Shown: positions 23,641-35,413 of the stretch, piece after piece
Layout of the letters: the number at the start of each line of letters is the position of its first letter
Numbering within the stretch: position 1 is the stretch's first letter
Assembly (NCBI RefSeq): GCF_032062135.1
Contig: NC_092869.1
Location: 45,335,187-45,399,186 of the forward strand
Source: Pyxicephalus adspersus
Taxonomy: Eukaryota; Chordata; Amphibia; Anura; Pyxicephalidae
Reading direction: 5' to 3'
DNA: 64,000 nucleotides
Position numbers and translations under genes: made by a program
Notes under the pieces: generated by a model
Databases searched by the model: none
Seen by the model: the letters and a program-made list of their open reading frames with translations, nothing else
Told to the model about the DNA's origin: nothing

Positions 23641-25299
23641 GGTTGGGGATGTTGAATCACTGTAGGAGATTTGAATATAATTCTGATTCAAGTACACCAT
23701 ATACATTTCCCATCACTAACATCTCATAGAAATTTTGTCTGAAAATACAATGTAACCAATTATAAAGTTTATATGACAATGTGCAAATATTCTATTTTTT
23801 CTATTTTATACCCTCAGCGTTATTAGAAGAGTCATGTGACCCCAGAAACCGCGCGTGTGACCCACCTGCGGCGAGGATATATTTCAGCATACCGCCAGTG
23901 CAGTTTACAAACGCTAACACACCAGATGAAGGGTTTTTGTTTTTTACAAAAAGTGAGATTTTCATTCAGCGTCCAATAAGATTTGAGTATGAGGGTCACA
24001 TGTCCACATAAAGTTTCATGGACGGAGCCCTGCGTGTGCCCGGATTGGGCCTGCACCGACAACGCTCTGCACACACAAAACGTCAAGGCGGCGGGCGGCA
24101 CAGTAAAGGTTAATGGGACGGAAGGCAGTCACGGCTCGTCGTTCCCATGGCGACACGTCCCCATTTCTCAGGTTCAGAAAGCAGCCACTTCCTGTGTCTA
24201 AATTTTGCAGCCAATCAGCGGCCTGTTTGCTGTTCTCAGACAAGGAGCCCTGTGAGATTATGAAGTCCCAGCGTCTAGCGACAGATCGCTTTCACACAGC
24301 TTCCCCGTCTTTCTGTCACATCTGCTGCTGTCATTGGGAGACGCCAAATAAACGCGAGTCATGTGATGAGCTGCGTGCTGGCCCTCGCCGGGTTCACTAA
24401 AGGAGTGACATACAAATTGCAGTATCCCCTAGCAACCAGTTTGGACCGGCTTGTTGTGAACCCGAATATGACCGACCACCTTTGCTCAATGACTGTGGTA
24501 ACAAGCAGCCAAAATACACAAACAGGGGGTCATGTCACCTGCCAAAAGTTTGTATTTCTGTCAATAAAGACTTAAGATTCACCCAGCTCTGTCACACAGC
24601 ACAGCCTTGCCTGAGACTCCAGGAAAACTTGTTGAGTACATCCTAACCCCTAGCCCTCTGATCACTATTCCTATTATGCACAGCAACACGCCTGATTGGT
24701 TCCTTGTGCTGCTTTTTCTCTCATCAATCTGAGCTCTGCGGTACAAGAGTCACGCGGTAAACAAACAGTAATTATAGAAGTTTAAAGAATTGATGGCAAG
24801 TCAGGTATTTACACTACTCAGGGGCTACAATCCTTTTCCCAGGAAAATGTATTCCCTCCCCCCTCCCATATAGTTGTGCTGGTCAGATCACCATCTTGGC
24901 AGATATCTTTCTTTATTTTAAATGTAATGAATCTATAGGCCACACTGCGGTCTATGTGTCACTACAGAAACCGGAGAACAGTCCCTCGGCTTATGGAAAT
25001 GGAGCTTGTGATTGGTGGAGATCATATATGAAGCCATAAAAGTGATGATCAGGTCTGTGAGTGAGGAGAATGTTTTTCTGCATATGGAGGCCCCAAAGAA
25101 TATTTAGGAAATAAACCAATGGAACCTTTACCAATCCGGGTCCAACGCTCACTAGAAGTCCAGCTGATTAGACTAAAGTTGGACAAATTATGGGAAGAAT
25201 CAGCTCACTGGAAAGGACAACTGAGGAGGAAAGATGACGACAAACAATATGGCGGATGGATAAAGACTGAGAAGTGATCAATGTCAAACCCAAAACCCC
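23641..25299. other. No gene; X-box-like site at 24141-24154
   Basis: GTTCCCATGGCGAC at 24141-24154 fits the RFX X-box pattern. The surrounding 23950-24330 is CpG-richer than average. No exon was recognised. Confidence 0.35.
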
Positions 25300-25806
25300 A
25301 TTCATACATAGTTACATAGCAAGTCAGGTTAAAAAAAAGACATAAGTCCATCATGTTCAGCCACTAGGGAAATAAACATATCCCAGATATAAAACCCTAT
25401 AAGACATAGTTGATCCAGAGGAAGGCCAAAAAACCCCGGGTACAATTTGCTTCAACAGGGGAAAAATATTCCTTCCTGATTCCATGAGACAATCAGATGT
25501 TCCCTGGATCACCAGTCTCTGTTATCTTTACTTAAAAGCCTTAATCCCCCGTTATATTCTGTGCTTCTAGATATCATCCAGCTTTTTCTTAAAGCAATCT
25601 ATAGAACTTGCTGAAACTTCTTTCATGAGGGAGCCGATTCCACAGTTTTAAAGCCCGTACAGTGAAGAATCCCTTCCTTATCCGGAGAATAAACTTCTTT
25701 TCCCCCAGACGCAAAGAGCGCCCCCTTGTGCTTTGTAATGATCTTACAGTGAAGAGAAGCAGAAGGCAGATTGTTGTGGAGATCCATTGGGTCACCAGCT
25801 GTCATG
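25300..25806 (-). pseudogene. CR1-type LINE, ORF2 C-terminus and 3'UTR
   Basis: The minus strand at about 25625-25730 encodes RIRKGFFTVRALKLWNRLP, the conserved C-terminal block of CR1-clade reverse transcriptase proteins. After LP the frame shifts by one; the continuing frame reads KEVSASSIDCFKKKLDDI and stops. Below about 25570 lies the 3'UTR, ending near 25300 in short ACTATGTA-type direct repeats, as in CR1 tails. The 5' part is missing and there is at least one frameshift, so the copy is dead. Confidence 0.85.
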
Positions 25807-27042
25807 ATCAATTTGTAAAAGAATGGAAACCAAGACCGAGCACTGGGGTGTCATCAGAATTCCATTCCCTGATCCCCAGTAATGATTCCTTCTGCCGACC
25901 TCCACAGGACTCATCGGGAGGATCAGGAGATTGACACGGCAAGGACAAGTTTGGGCGGCAAGTTCTCGTCATTCGAGCAGTGTCCATCGGCATAGGCAAT
26001 GGGAGAAGTCAGCATTGACCTCCCGACAGACATCTTTTTTGGGGAATGTAATTATCCAAGATGGGGTCACTAGGGGCCCAAACGTGTCATGAGAAATGTT
26101 GGTGGATGTGATGAACTTTGTTGTTTTCAGCGATTGCTCATAAAATGTAATCCAAGGTCACCGGTTGGGGCTTCTCTATGCACAAGAGCAAGTTTTAGTT
26201 TAGTTTCATTTCCCAGATCATTCAGAAGAGTTCTGTTTCTTCTGATGTCACTTCCTGATTTCTGCAGATGATGACATCATGGAGACAAACCTGCACCTGA
26301 TCCTTCCATCTCTGCACATGGCGTCATAGGACCCAACCCAGCCAGGGGAGATTTAATATTTGGTGATGAACCTCTTCTCAGTGATCAGCTCATTTACAAG
26401 GCATCGATGGCAACACTCTGCAAATGGGATTGTCTTTCCCTTGTCAAGGGATTCATTTCAGGTTAATGAGCAATTAAACACCCCCTGGGCAGTCCGGGTC
26501 CTCTGTAAAGCCAAGAGCAGCAGAGACACTTTGGTCATAAAAAAAGCTTTATTCGCCTTTAAGGCTGACATGTTATGAATTCTGTGGCCATGCTGATAAC
26601 AATGTCATGTGATCAGTTTAAGGTTTGCCATAGGCTATCACACACATTGGGATCTGATACATCCATTGTCAGGTTAGTGAACATTGGAGAAATGAAATGC
26701 CATCTGGATCCCATCAGGATCTGTAGGTTTTCACCAAGGTTCATAAAGGTGGGCGACCTTTAAACATAGTGCTGCAGTGACAAATGACATAAAGCCCCAT
26801 CACAAGTGGGTGCAATTAGCTAAGGGTGTCACCTGCACACCTATAGTCATCCAGAGCAATTTCATCATTTAGAGAATACAGTAATGTTTCTGAGCCATAA
26901 AGAGGACCTGTTTCCTGAAAAGGGCTATAACGCTTTGCTGTATATATGTGATTACTAAATGTGCTCAGTACAGGAGAGGATCATTTGTGTAGCACAAGGG
27001 TCTCCTGGGGCTTGGGGGTGCCATTTATACAACATATATATA
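25807..27042. other. No gene or repeat recognised
   Basis: Unique-looking sequence with only short frames. Confidence 0.4.
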
Positions 27043-27364
27043 GGCAGCATGTCAGTGGTTAGCACTCCGGCCTTTGCAGCACTGGGTCCCAGGTTTGAGT
27101 CTCGGCCAGGACACTATCTGCATGGAGTTTGCAGGTTCTCCCCGTGTTTGTGTGGGTTTTCTCTGGGTACTCTGATTTCATCCCACATTCCAAAAACGTG
27201 CAGTTAGGTTAATTGGCTTCCCCTTTAGATTGTGTTATTGACATATGACTATGGTAGGGACATTAGATTGTGAGATTAGCTAGTGACATGATTATGGGCT
27301 TTGTACAGCGCTACGTTATTTGTTGTCGCCATGTATATACTGTGTAGAAATAACAATAATATTA
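27043..27364 (+). mobile_element. tRNA-headed SINE, full length
   Basis: The head has an A-box-like GTCAGTGGTTAGCAC and a B-box-like GGTTTGAGTCT (27092-27102; consensus GGTTCGANTCC). The body includes TGCATGGAGTTTGCAGGTTC and TCTGATTTCATCCCACATTC, then CATTAGATTGTGAG, and a tail of TACAGCGCTACG to AACAATAATATTAA. Pol III promoter boxes and an L2-type tail indicate a SINE (established for such families). The B-box carries a C to T change. Confidence 0.85.
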
Positions 27365-27587
27365 ACCTGCTTGAGGCTGTTACAGACCTACCGATCACAG
27401 TGAATCATCAATAGGCTGGGAGACGAAAATTATTATTCCCCACCTCCACAGTAATACTACTTAATATCTTTTGGACTGGAAAAGCAAAAGTGACTAAGTG
27501 AACATATGTGTTTGAGAACCTAGGGATGCTTTGATCCAGCTGTCCCCTATTGATTTTTACAACTGAATGTTAAATACATACTTTTGG

Positions 27588-27637
27588 TCTCAGTCCCCTG
27601 AGGAAGCCAAGAGGTGAAACGCGTTGGAACCCTGAGA
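27588..27637 (+). repeat. Hammerhead-like motif, best-paired copy
   Basis: CTGAGGA (27598-27604), extra A, a GCC/GGT hairpin (27606-27608 with 27613-27615), then GAAACGCGT (27616-27624) and T at the expected cleavage position 27625. Outside, CC (27596-27597) pairs with GG (27626-27627). After an internal loop, TCTCAG (27588-27593) pairs with CTGAGA (27632-27637). A helix I with an internal loop is what type I hammerheads show. Activity is not known. Confidence 0.6.
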
Positions 27638-28435
27638 TAAATACCCTGACATTTTGGTTTACTGTTCAATCTATCTGTACAGTTTGTTTAACCTCAAACC
27701 ATATAGTATAGTTGATCTATGTTAGAAATAGGATCCAAATATTGTGCAAAAATTTTTTTTATTTTTCTAACAGAATTGCTTTCTCCCTCACTGTGCTTTA
27801 TAATAATAATAATAATATTAATAATATTATATGTCTATACATGGGGAATAAGTGTTTATACAAAGCTGAATATGTGGTCCAAAGTTTGTTATACTCCTGT
27901 GGTGATATTAGTCACAAGTGGATCTAGACAGACAATTACCTGAATGGATGTTATTTTGCTGATTGGTTTACGTGGATAATTTGAATAATAATGCCTCAAT
28001 CACATTCATAAAATCATTTGCTAATCAATCGAATTATCAGACAGATTACAGGACTGAACTTGTTCCATCAATCATCAAAGCAGAAAAGTAAAATACAAAT
28101 ATTATTGTTTCCTTCAAATATAAAAAAGAAACAAAAAAGAAAAATGCAAATACTCTCTGGCTGGCGGTGACTCATGTGTGCTCCCACTCCCGCTTTAATA
28201 AAAGTACCTGTGACTAATTTAGAAGTTCACATAAGCCATTTATATCTCAACGTGAAACCTTCTATTCAGCTGATTCTGGGATATTTAGGGCATTTTAGAA
28301 AACGTCAGAAGTTTCTAAAATTATATCAACTCTTTTTAAGGAGTCACCAATGGAATCATTTGTTATGGAGTCTGAAAGAAGGGATGTCCATGTTATCTAT
28401 AGCAACAAATCTGATTTTTATTATTACTTTATTGC
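27638..28435. other. No gene; AT-rich with AAT microsatellite
   Basis: (AAT)n-type repeats near 27800-27830; otherwise nothing recognised. Confidence 0.4.
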
Positions 28436-29027
28436 NNNNNNNNNNNNNNNNNNNNNNNNNNNNNNNNNNNNNNNNNNNNNNNNNNNNNNNNNNNNNNNNN
28501 NNNNNNNNNNNNNNNNNNNNNNNNNNNNNNNNNNNNNNNNNNNNNNNNNNNNNNNNNNNNNNNNNNNNNNNNNNNNNNNNNNNNNNNNNNNNNNNNNNNN
28601 NNNNNNNNNNNNNNNNNNNNNNNNNNNNNNNNNNNNNNNNNNNNNNNNNNNNNNNNNNNNNNNNNNNNNNNNNNNNNNNNNNNNNNNNNNNNNNNNNNNN
28701 NNNNNNNNNNNNNNNNNNNNNNNNNNNNNNNNNNNNNNNNNNNNNNNNNNNNNNNNNNNNNNNNNNNNNNNNNNNNNNNNNNNNNNNNNNNNNNNNNNNN
28801 NNNNNNNNNNNNNNNNNNNNNNNNNNNNNNNNNNNNNNNNNNNNNNNNNNNNNNNNNNNNNNNNNNNNNNNNNNNNNNNNNNNNNNNNNNNNNNNNNNNN
28901 NNNNNNNNNNNNNNNNNNNNNNNNNNNNNNNNNNNNNNNNNNNNNNNNNNNNNNNNNNNNNNNNNNNNNNNNNNNNNNNNNNNNNNNNNNNNNNNNNNNN
29001 NNNNNNNNNNNNNNNNNNNNNNNNNNN
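28436..29027. other. Assembly gap (592 N)
   Basis: A run of N. Reading frames spanning it are artefacts. Confidence 1.
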
Positions 29028-29039
29028 TCTAATGTCCCC

Positions 29040-29230
29040 CCACAGTCACACACTATTATTATACATTTATATAGCTCTGACATATACCACAGTGCTGTAC
29101 AGAGAACACTGAGCCAGTCACATTACCAGTTATTATTACCACCCTATATTCTGTCCTGTCACAGTCACATGCTTTATAATTATATGGCTCTGATATATTC
29201 TGTGGAGCTGTACAAAGAAGGCCTAGAAGC
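29040..29230. repeat. Tandem repeat at gap edge, about 119-bp unit
   Basis: CACAGTCACA occurs at 29041 and 29160. Both are followed by a TTATAnnnTTATATAGCTCTGA-like block and TGCTGTACAGAGAA or GCTGTACAAAGAAG. The blocks resemble the SINE tail, so this may be tandem SINE-tail sequence that continues into the gap. Confidence 0.65.
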
Positions 29231-31979
29231 CTTTCAGAAGGTTCAGAGGGGTTGAGTTGCAGTTCACATGTTGCAGGATGAATCTGATAGATATGAGGGT
29301 GTGATTTGGCCGCCCATCAGATCCCCCATGTCTATGTGGTCCAGCAGAATGGATGATATACCATCACCAACATGCTAATGTGTCATCTTTCATCCCTCTT
29401 GTTTCGTATCGAGGAGGATATCGCATGACCCTGAAGTCAGCCAAAGTCCGTACTCAAGCAAACTACAGGTGGGGAATGTGTGGGTGACCTTTCTGTGGGC
29501 AATATACCAACCATGGGTACCTAAAGAGAACCTGTCACCACTGGCCTAAAGTGAAAGTTTAAATATACAATCAGTTTAGAAACCAGTGACATTAAACAGG
29601 TGTCCCTTTTGAAAGGTTTCCCCTCATCTCCAGTTAATGTTACATTAAAACATGAGACTTCCCATCAACGGAGCAAATGGCAGGTGAGTTCCCAAAAAGG
29701 AGGGCAGAGTGCAATGAAACAGAGATTTTTATAATATTTCACTACGATCACCAAAAAGACAGTAAAGGACAATAACACACAACATGTCCCTCTACTGCAT
29801 CTGTAGATGCATCATGTTTGCAATGTTACCTCCAGGAATGGAACAACAACACCACCCCATGTTTTTATATATTTGTATAGTAATTGGATGGCAAAGAACA
29901 ACAATGGCGGACAGTGTGCGTGATTGGATGACCGGAAATATTGACTGCCATGGAGGGCTGGTTTTTCTTGCAGATGTGAACTGGGCCTTGGACATAGTAC
30001 CAAGGTAGTAGTAGATAAGAGTAGTGCCGCTCTTATCCCCCATAAGCTGAATGAAGAGAGGATAAGGGTTTGGTGATACTGGTGTTCCCCAGGTGATATG
30101 GCAGTGTGGATGCAGCATGGAGGAGTCATTGGTGGGTGTTTGATGAATGCCACCAAATGCCTATAAACTGGTGAATGTGTGATACCACCTAGTATAGCTT
30201 GAAAAACACAGCATGTGCGTTCCTTGTGTGTGAATGAATTAGGAACACATTACTCATGCACTTTTACAATATTCTTGATTTCAAACACTGGCAATGAACA
30301 AAAAAACATGAAAGTTCTTTGCAAAGTTGCATTATGGGAGATAACCCAAAGAATGCGAACACTTTACAAAAGCAATATTCTTCCCAGTATTTTTTAGAAT
30401 GGGTGGGAAGAAGCTGTAGGCAGGTGGCAGCCCCTGTATTGTGACCCAACTCTTCCATATCTACCCAAAAAAGCCAGGTGGGTATTGAAAAGTGCCGGGA
30501 GGTGCGCCCGGCTCAATGAGACTGGGGAGAACACTGCAAAAGCTTTTCAAATACATGCACAATGCATTGCAAAAGCAGAAACTGACTTCAGAATGCGCTT
30601 GATGCATGCTCAATAGAAGCACAAGGTTGATATGACACCGGGAAAACGTGATGTTCTCATGAAATTGAATCTGATAACAGTACTTACCGGCCAATTAAAT
30701 TCAATCAAAAGCCTTAAAAAACACACATGTTTAGAATGCACCAACCACTGGAGACTAAGGGCTAAAAAGGAGGAATGTATCTGATTGGTTGCTGAGGGTC
30801 ATACCGCCAGTTCACCTTCCAGGCACTTTCATAACTTCATTAACAATTAGTTTTGGCTGAGACCAGTGTGATTTGGGAATGGCACATTCTCCTTCTCGTG
30901 TTAAATCTTTGTGAATTGAACCTTTAGAAGTTCTGTACAGTAATAGCATGCAGAATTACAGTCCATCTCAGAGAGAATCCTTTGGAAGTAAATCCCCAGA
31001 CACCTCCGCTGCAGGCTCTCCCCACTTACTGGCCATGATGCATATTGATTAATAGATTAGTTATTTCAGGATGACCCAAACAGGGACAAAATGCGCCTCT
31101 TACATTAAGAAAGCATCCCTTGCAGCGCTCATCGCTCGCCTCGTCCTTAGCTACCACAGCAGCAAATTAGTGCGCGGAGAGTACAGGAAAATCTGGTTTG
31201 TCTTCCGCTTTTGTTGGTTCATTTATTTATTTTCAGAGGGAGTTTTGTTGGCAGGCAGAGCAGCGAGAAGGAACTGGTAACACGGGGTTAAGTGACTCAC
31301 AGGGCAGAAGTGTAACCCTTCCAACAGGGCTGGGAAAAAAAAAGCCTCAGTCTGTCTAGGAGAAGCCTTGTTGGTGTTTCAGAGTGATTGTCAACAGGAA
31401 GCAGACATGCTTCTGACATATATGAATGCATCCTGGGGGCCATCTTGATTTCACTAAAAGAAAAAAAAAACCCTACAAAAGTTGTCTTCTTTCTTATTTA
31501 CGTCGCAGGCGGCCCAGCAACTGTGAAGGAACCACAACTCCCAGCATGCTCTGTCAGCCAGTGGAATCTTTCTAAAACTCCTTGAACAAATAACAGATGT
31601 TGGCGAAATTTTGTCTGCGTGTTTACAGCAAGCCGTTTAAGACGAATATATAACAGAAGCTGATATTTATAGCACCGCCATCTACAGTGGCGCTGTACAT
31701 AAACATTTGCCAATAACCATAACAACAGCGATTTGCTTTCATCTAGGGGTGCCACAGGATGGATCTTAGGAGGTAATAAATATTCAGGTATATTTTCTGG
31801 GGGGTAAACACATTAGCAAATGGGACCCTGGGGGTCTCAGGCCAATGACGTACCAGACCTCGGGGCACTGCCTTAAAGGCAGAGTACCGCGGCTTGTGTC
31901 TCCCTCACCGTGAGCGGAATATGGAGATTTATAGATCAATCATAGTGAGTTTATATAGTTCATATACATTCTACATATA
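29231..31979. other. No gene; two small motifs
   Basis: AACCACAACTCCCAGCATGC at about 31530-31549 is close to the ZNF143/STAF motif. ATTTATAGCACCGCC to GGCGCTGTACAT near 31660-31700 looks like a decayed SINE tail. The block 31070-31290 is repeat-free and may be conserved. No exon was recognised. Confidence 0.4.
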
Positions 31980-32195
31980 TCATGCAGCCATGGAGTGATA
32001 CAATGTAGCAGTGTATTACAATGAAAGTGATACAATGTAACACACTGCATTGGGGGAGAGATACAATCAAGGTAACACAGTGATTAGGCACGGATACATT
32101 ATATCACTGTTTATGACAATGACACAACATATTACTGAAGGATACAATGTAACACACAATCTAGTTACAATGTAGAAAGTGACAACAGGGGAGGT
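31980..32195. repeat. Degenerate short tandem repeat
   Basis: Repeated GATACAATGTAACACA-like units with irregular spacing of about 30-45 bp. The array ends about 10 bases from the candidate exon that follows. Confidence 0.65.
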
Positions 32196-32204
32196 TCCGC
32201 TCAC

Positions 32205-32335
32205 AATATTCTCAAAGGCACAGAAAGCCACGTCACCCACCTTGTAATCCTCAATGTCTGGAGAGTCCTGTCCGCCTGGGCCGCCGCTGGGCAGGTTTGG
32301 GTTATATCCGAACACTTGTGGCTTCCATTCTGGTG
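32205..32335 (-). CDS. Possible internal exon, gene unassigned
   Basis: The minus strand is open for 43 codons between a weak acceptor (AAACAG) and a donor (ATT|GTGAGC). The peptide starts PEWKPQVFGYNPNLPSGGPG and ends EDYKVGDVAFCAFENI, mixed composition unlike the translated repeats nearby. A better polypyrimidine acceptor further upstream (CTCCCTCTTAG) would put TAA in this frame, which argues against it. It lies beyond the EFCAB11 stop, so it would belong to another gene. I do not recognise the family. Confidence 0.35.
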
Positions 32336-33318
32336 CTGTTTATTGTGAATGATGTGGGCAGACACAGTGCAGCCATAACCAGCCTGTACTAAGAGGGAGA
32401 GTGCTTCATGTTAGTGTGCTGCCTGTGTGCATTGCATCCTCCTGGGTCCTACTGCTCATCCGCCCTGCGCTCTTACCATGTGCCATGCTAGCAAGCATTG
32501 CCTGAATTCATCTGTAATACGAATGAACGGCAAGGCGCTTCCTCTGCGTTTCCAGCATCCACCAACAAATGTGAGATACCTTATACACTCATCATCCCTG
32601 CAAAAGAGAATGTGAATTTTAATATTATTAAAACAATAACCCAAAATATAAATAATGCCACTGGCTCGCCAAGTAATGCGACGTGCCAAGCTAAGAAAAA
32701 AAAAAAGCTAGATAATGCGATCTCACAAAATAGTGAAGGAATGGTGATAGCTTCCCAGGTGATGGTGACACAAATCAATATCTCAGAAACAAGTTATTCA
32801 CTGGGACCAAATGGTAAAAATATAAAGCGGACCCATGACCACATTTTTTACTTTATATAAAAGAATGATTTACTCTTTTATATAAAGGAAAAAATGCTTT
32901 TTTTTTACAATTTTGAATACTATATTTTACCGCGGTGGTAAAGACTGAATGGGAAACCCAGAACCTCCTGAGATACTTACATCATGTATCCCAAGAGGCT
33001 GCAGGCTGCTCCTTGTGCACATGCCTGCCCTTAGGCATGCTAGGATGGGGCTTTCCTCTAAAGACAAAATGAAGCCGATCACACGCATCCGCGTTACTTT
33101 TTTTTTTTACATTTTTGGGAAGGTACGTCACCTAATCTTGCACCTGTCAGCAGAAGAAGGAAGATGATGGTGGCGCCCAGAGTCCAGCCCATGCCTGAAG
33201 AAAGACAGGACAGCGCAGGACCTTCTGGACTAGGATTGCAGAGACCTCAACAGTTTTGCACCTGTAAAGGTAAGTGTAATTTTTTTCCTAATGACACTTT
33301 TAAATTAAACATTTCTGT
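32336..33318. other. Repeat-derived stretch at 32945-33280
   Basis: The part 32945-33280 (GGCATGC, AGCCGATCACACGCATCCGC, GATGGTGGCGCCC, CACCTGTAAAGGTAAGTG) parallels 40060-40410 and reads as internal sequence of the TTAAAG MITE family. The rest was not recognised. Confidence 0.45.
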
Positions 33319-33425
33319 GTTAATATTATTATTATTATTATTAAATATTAATATTATTATTAATAAACAGGATTTATAAAGTGCCAACTTATTACGCAGC
33401 GCTGTACATTAAATAGAGTTAAATA
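33319..33425 (-). mobile_element. SINE-like tail with ATT microsatellite
   Basis: (TTA)n, then AACAGGATTTATAAAGTGCC, ACTTATTACGCAGCGCTGTA and CATTAAATAGAG. This is the minus-strand SINE tail with its microsatellite. Confidence 0.75.
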
Positions 33426-34173
33426 TGTATCCTATTTTAAACTCAGGTATGCAGTCATAGATGGGGGAGGAGCTAGCAGGGTGCTGTACATAGCTTTCAG
33501 AATACATCACAGCACCTTTTCTCTTATCTCATGCTCAGCTCTGATGTAAGCAGTGGGATGGTATATAGGAGGAGTCATGCGAATATTAAAATACCTTGAT
33601 GGGTGAATGTCAATCTGGAGGAGAGGGTGTTTTTCATTCAGACCGCCCTTGGTAATGTGATGGACATGTGGCGTCAAGGCTTTATGGGGACAGTCAGGGA
33701 GGGGAGGGAAGAGCTATATGATGAATAAATCATTTATCAAAATCATGAAACCTATAAAAGTAACACATAACAGTCCCACCCAGAACTATCTACATCACAT
33801 ATATAAATAAATAATCCTTGGATGACACCATGAAAAGCCACACAAGCTGATCAGGCCAACAAGTAGCATGATGATATAATCTGAAGATCTGCCATCTACG
33901 CGTTTCATTATTATGGCAGCTTTTATAGCAGTACTGTCTATTATAGCCATTGGTGTAAACCTCGGGTTGAAATGAAGAAAAAAAATCTATAAATAAAATC
34001 ATATTGATTGATTAAAGCTTTATAGAATACTGTGTGCATAGCAAATTGGGCAAAGTATCAGATTTGTGACCTGTAATGAACTCGAACTTCTCTTGATTTC
34101 TTTGAACTGATAAACACAAAGTTCTAATGATCGTCCACCATCCAGTGACAGAAATGTAAACCTGCATCATGTG
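33426..34173. other. Unrecognised; decayed hammerhead-like block at 33890-33919
   Basis: On the minus strand GAAACGCGT lies at 33906-33898 but the CTGANGA block is lost. CTGCCAT (33890-33896) and ATGGCAG (33913-33919) form a perfect 7-bp stem around it. Otherwise unique-looking. Confidence 0.4.
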
Positions 34174-34926
34174 NNNNNNNNNNNNNNNNNNNNNNNNNNN
34201 NNNNNNNNNNNNNNNNNNNNNNNNNNNNNNNNNNNNNNNNNNNNNNNNNNNNNNNNNNNNNNNNNNNNNNNNNNNNNNNNNNNNNNNNNNNNNNNNNNNN
34301 NNNNNNNNNNNNNNNNNNNNNNNNNNNNNNNNNNNNNNNNNNNNNNNNNNNNNNNNNNNNNNNNNNNNNNNNNNNNNNNNNNNNNNNNNNNNNNNNNNNN
34401 NNNNNNNNNNNNNNNNNNNNNNNNNNNNNNNNNNNNNNNNNNNNNNNNNNNNNNNNNNNNNNNNNNNNNNNNNNNNNNNNNNNNNNNNNNNNNNNNNNNN
34501 NNNNNNNNNNNNNNNNNNNNNNNNNNNNNNNNNNNNNNNNNNNNNNNNNNNNNNNNNNNNNNNNNNNNNNNNNNNNNNNNNNNNNNNNNNNNNNNNNNNN
34601 NNNNNNNNNNNNNNNNNNNNNNNNNNNNNNNNNNNNNNNNNNNNNNNNNNNNNNNNNNNNNNNNNNNNNNNNNNNNNNNNNNNNNNNNNNNNNNNNNNNN
34701 NNNNNNNNNNNNNNNNNNNNNNNNNNNNNNNNNNNNNNNNNNNNNNNNNNNNNNNNNNNNNNNNNNNNNNNNNNNNNNNNNNNNNNNNNNNNNNNNNNNN
34801 NNNNNNNNNNNNNNNNNNNNNNNNNNNNNNNNNNNNNNNNNNNNNNNNNNNNNNNNNNNNNNNNNNNNNNNNNNNNNNNNNNNNNNNNNNNNNNNNNNNN
34901 NNNNNNNNNNNNNNNNNNNNNNNNNN
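34174..34926. other. Assembly gap (753 N)
   Basis: A run of N; frames through it are artefacts. Confidence 1.
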
Positions 34927-34999
34927 AAAAAAAATGGTTTGCTTTTTCTTACTCATTATGGCTTTATTTCATTTGAATCTAAGAACAAACAAGAAGTGA

Positions 35000-35405
35000 T
35001 AGTTATCAAAGTCAAACTATTATGCCAATAAATATAACTGTTGAAGAAAATACACAGTTAAGGTCATATTTACCTAAAAGAACATCTGAAAACTAAACAA
35101 ATAAAACAATAGGATGAGAATTGGTATTGGCGGAGCGGGGTGACTGTTGTAACGGTGGAAACAATACTGAAACGTACGGCTTGGCTCATACAACTAAAGA
35201 CTACACTGACGTCACGTTGCGCCTCCCTTGTTTTTCCGTCTCTAGTACAGTTCATGACTTTAGTACAATATAAGGTGAAAATTGGCATTCAGAATATAAG
35301 AACTAATTAAAATATTATCTTTGTTTTATTAATAATAAAACATGAAAATTGCAAATAATGTCCAAATTTATCTGTGAGCCACCAAAATTTTCTTGCGGAC
35401 CACGG
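35000..35405 (-). mobile_element. hAT-type element end, copy 1
   Basis: It aligns closely with 60235-60618: AAGTCAAACTATT start, AATACACAGTTAAGGTCATA, GCGGAGCGGGGTGACTGTTG, a TGACGTCA palindrome at 35207-35214, and a terminal GTCCGCAAGAAAATTTTGGT on the minus strand. The CAGTGGT-style terminus of the other copy suggests hAT. No transposase is recognised. Confidence 0.65.
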
Positions 35406-35413
35406 TTATAAAA

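Noticed and set aside
26959..27207. Frame ending with RPGHYLHGVCRFSP, also seen at 43439-43668
   Set aside because: It is a translated SINE body, found in several copies, not a protein family.
28174..29255. Long frames across 28.2-29.3 kb and 34.0-35.0 kb
   Set aside because: They consist mainly of N from the assembly gaps.
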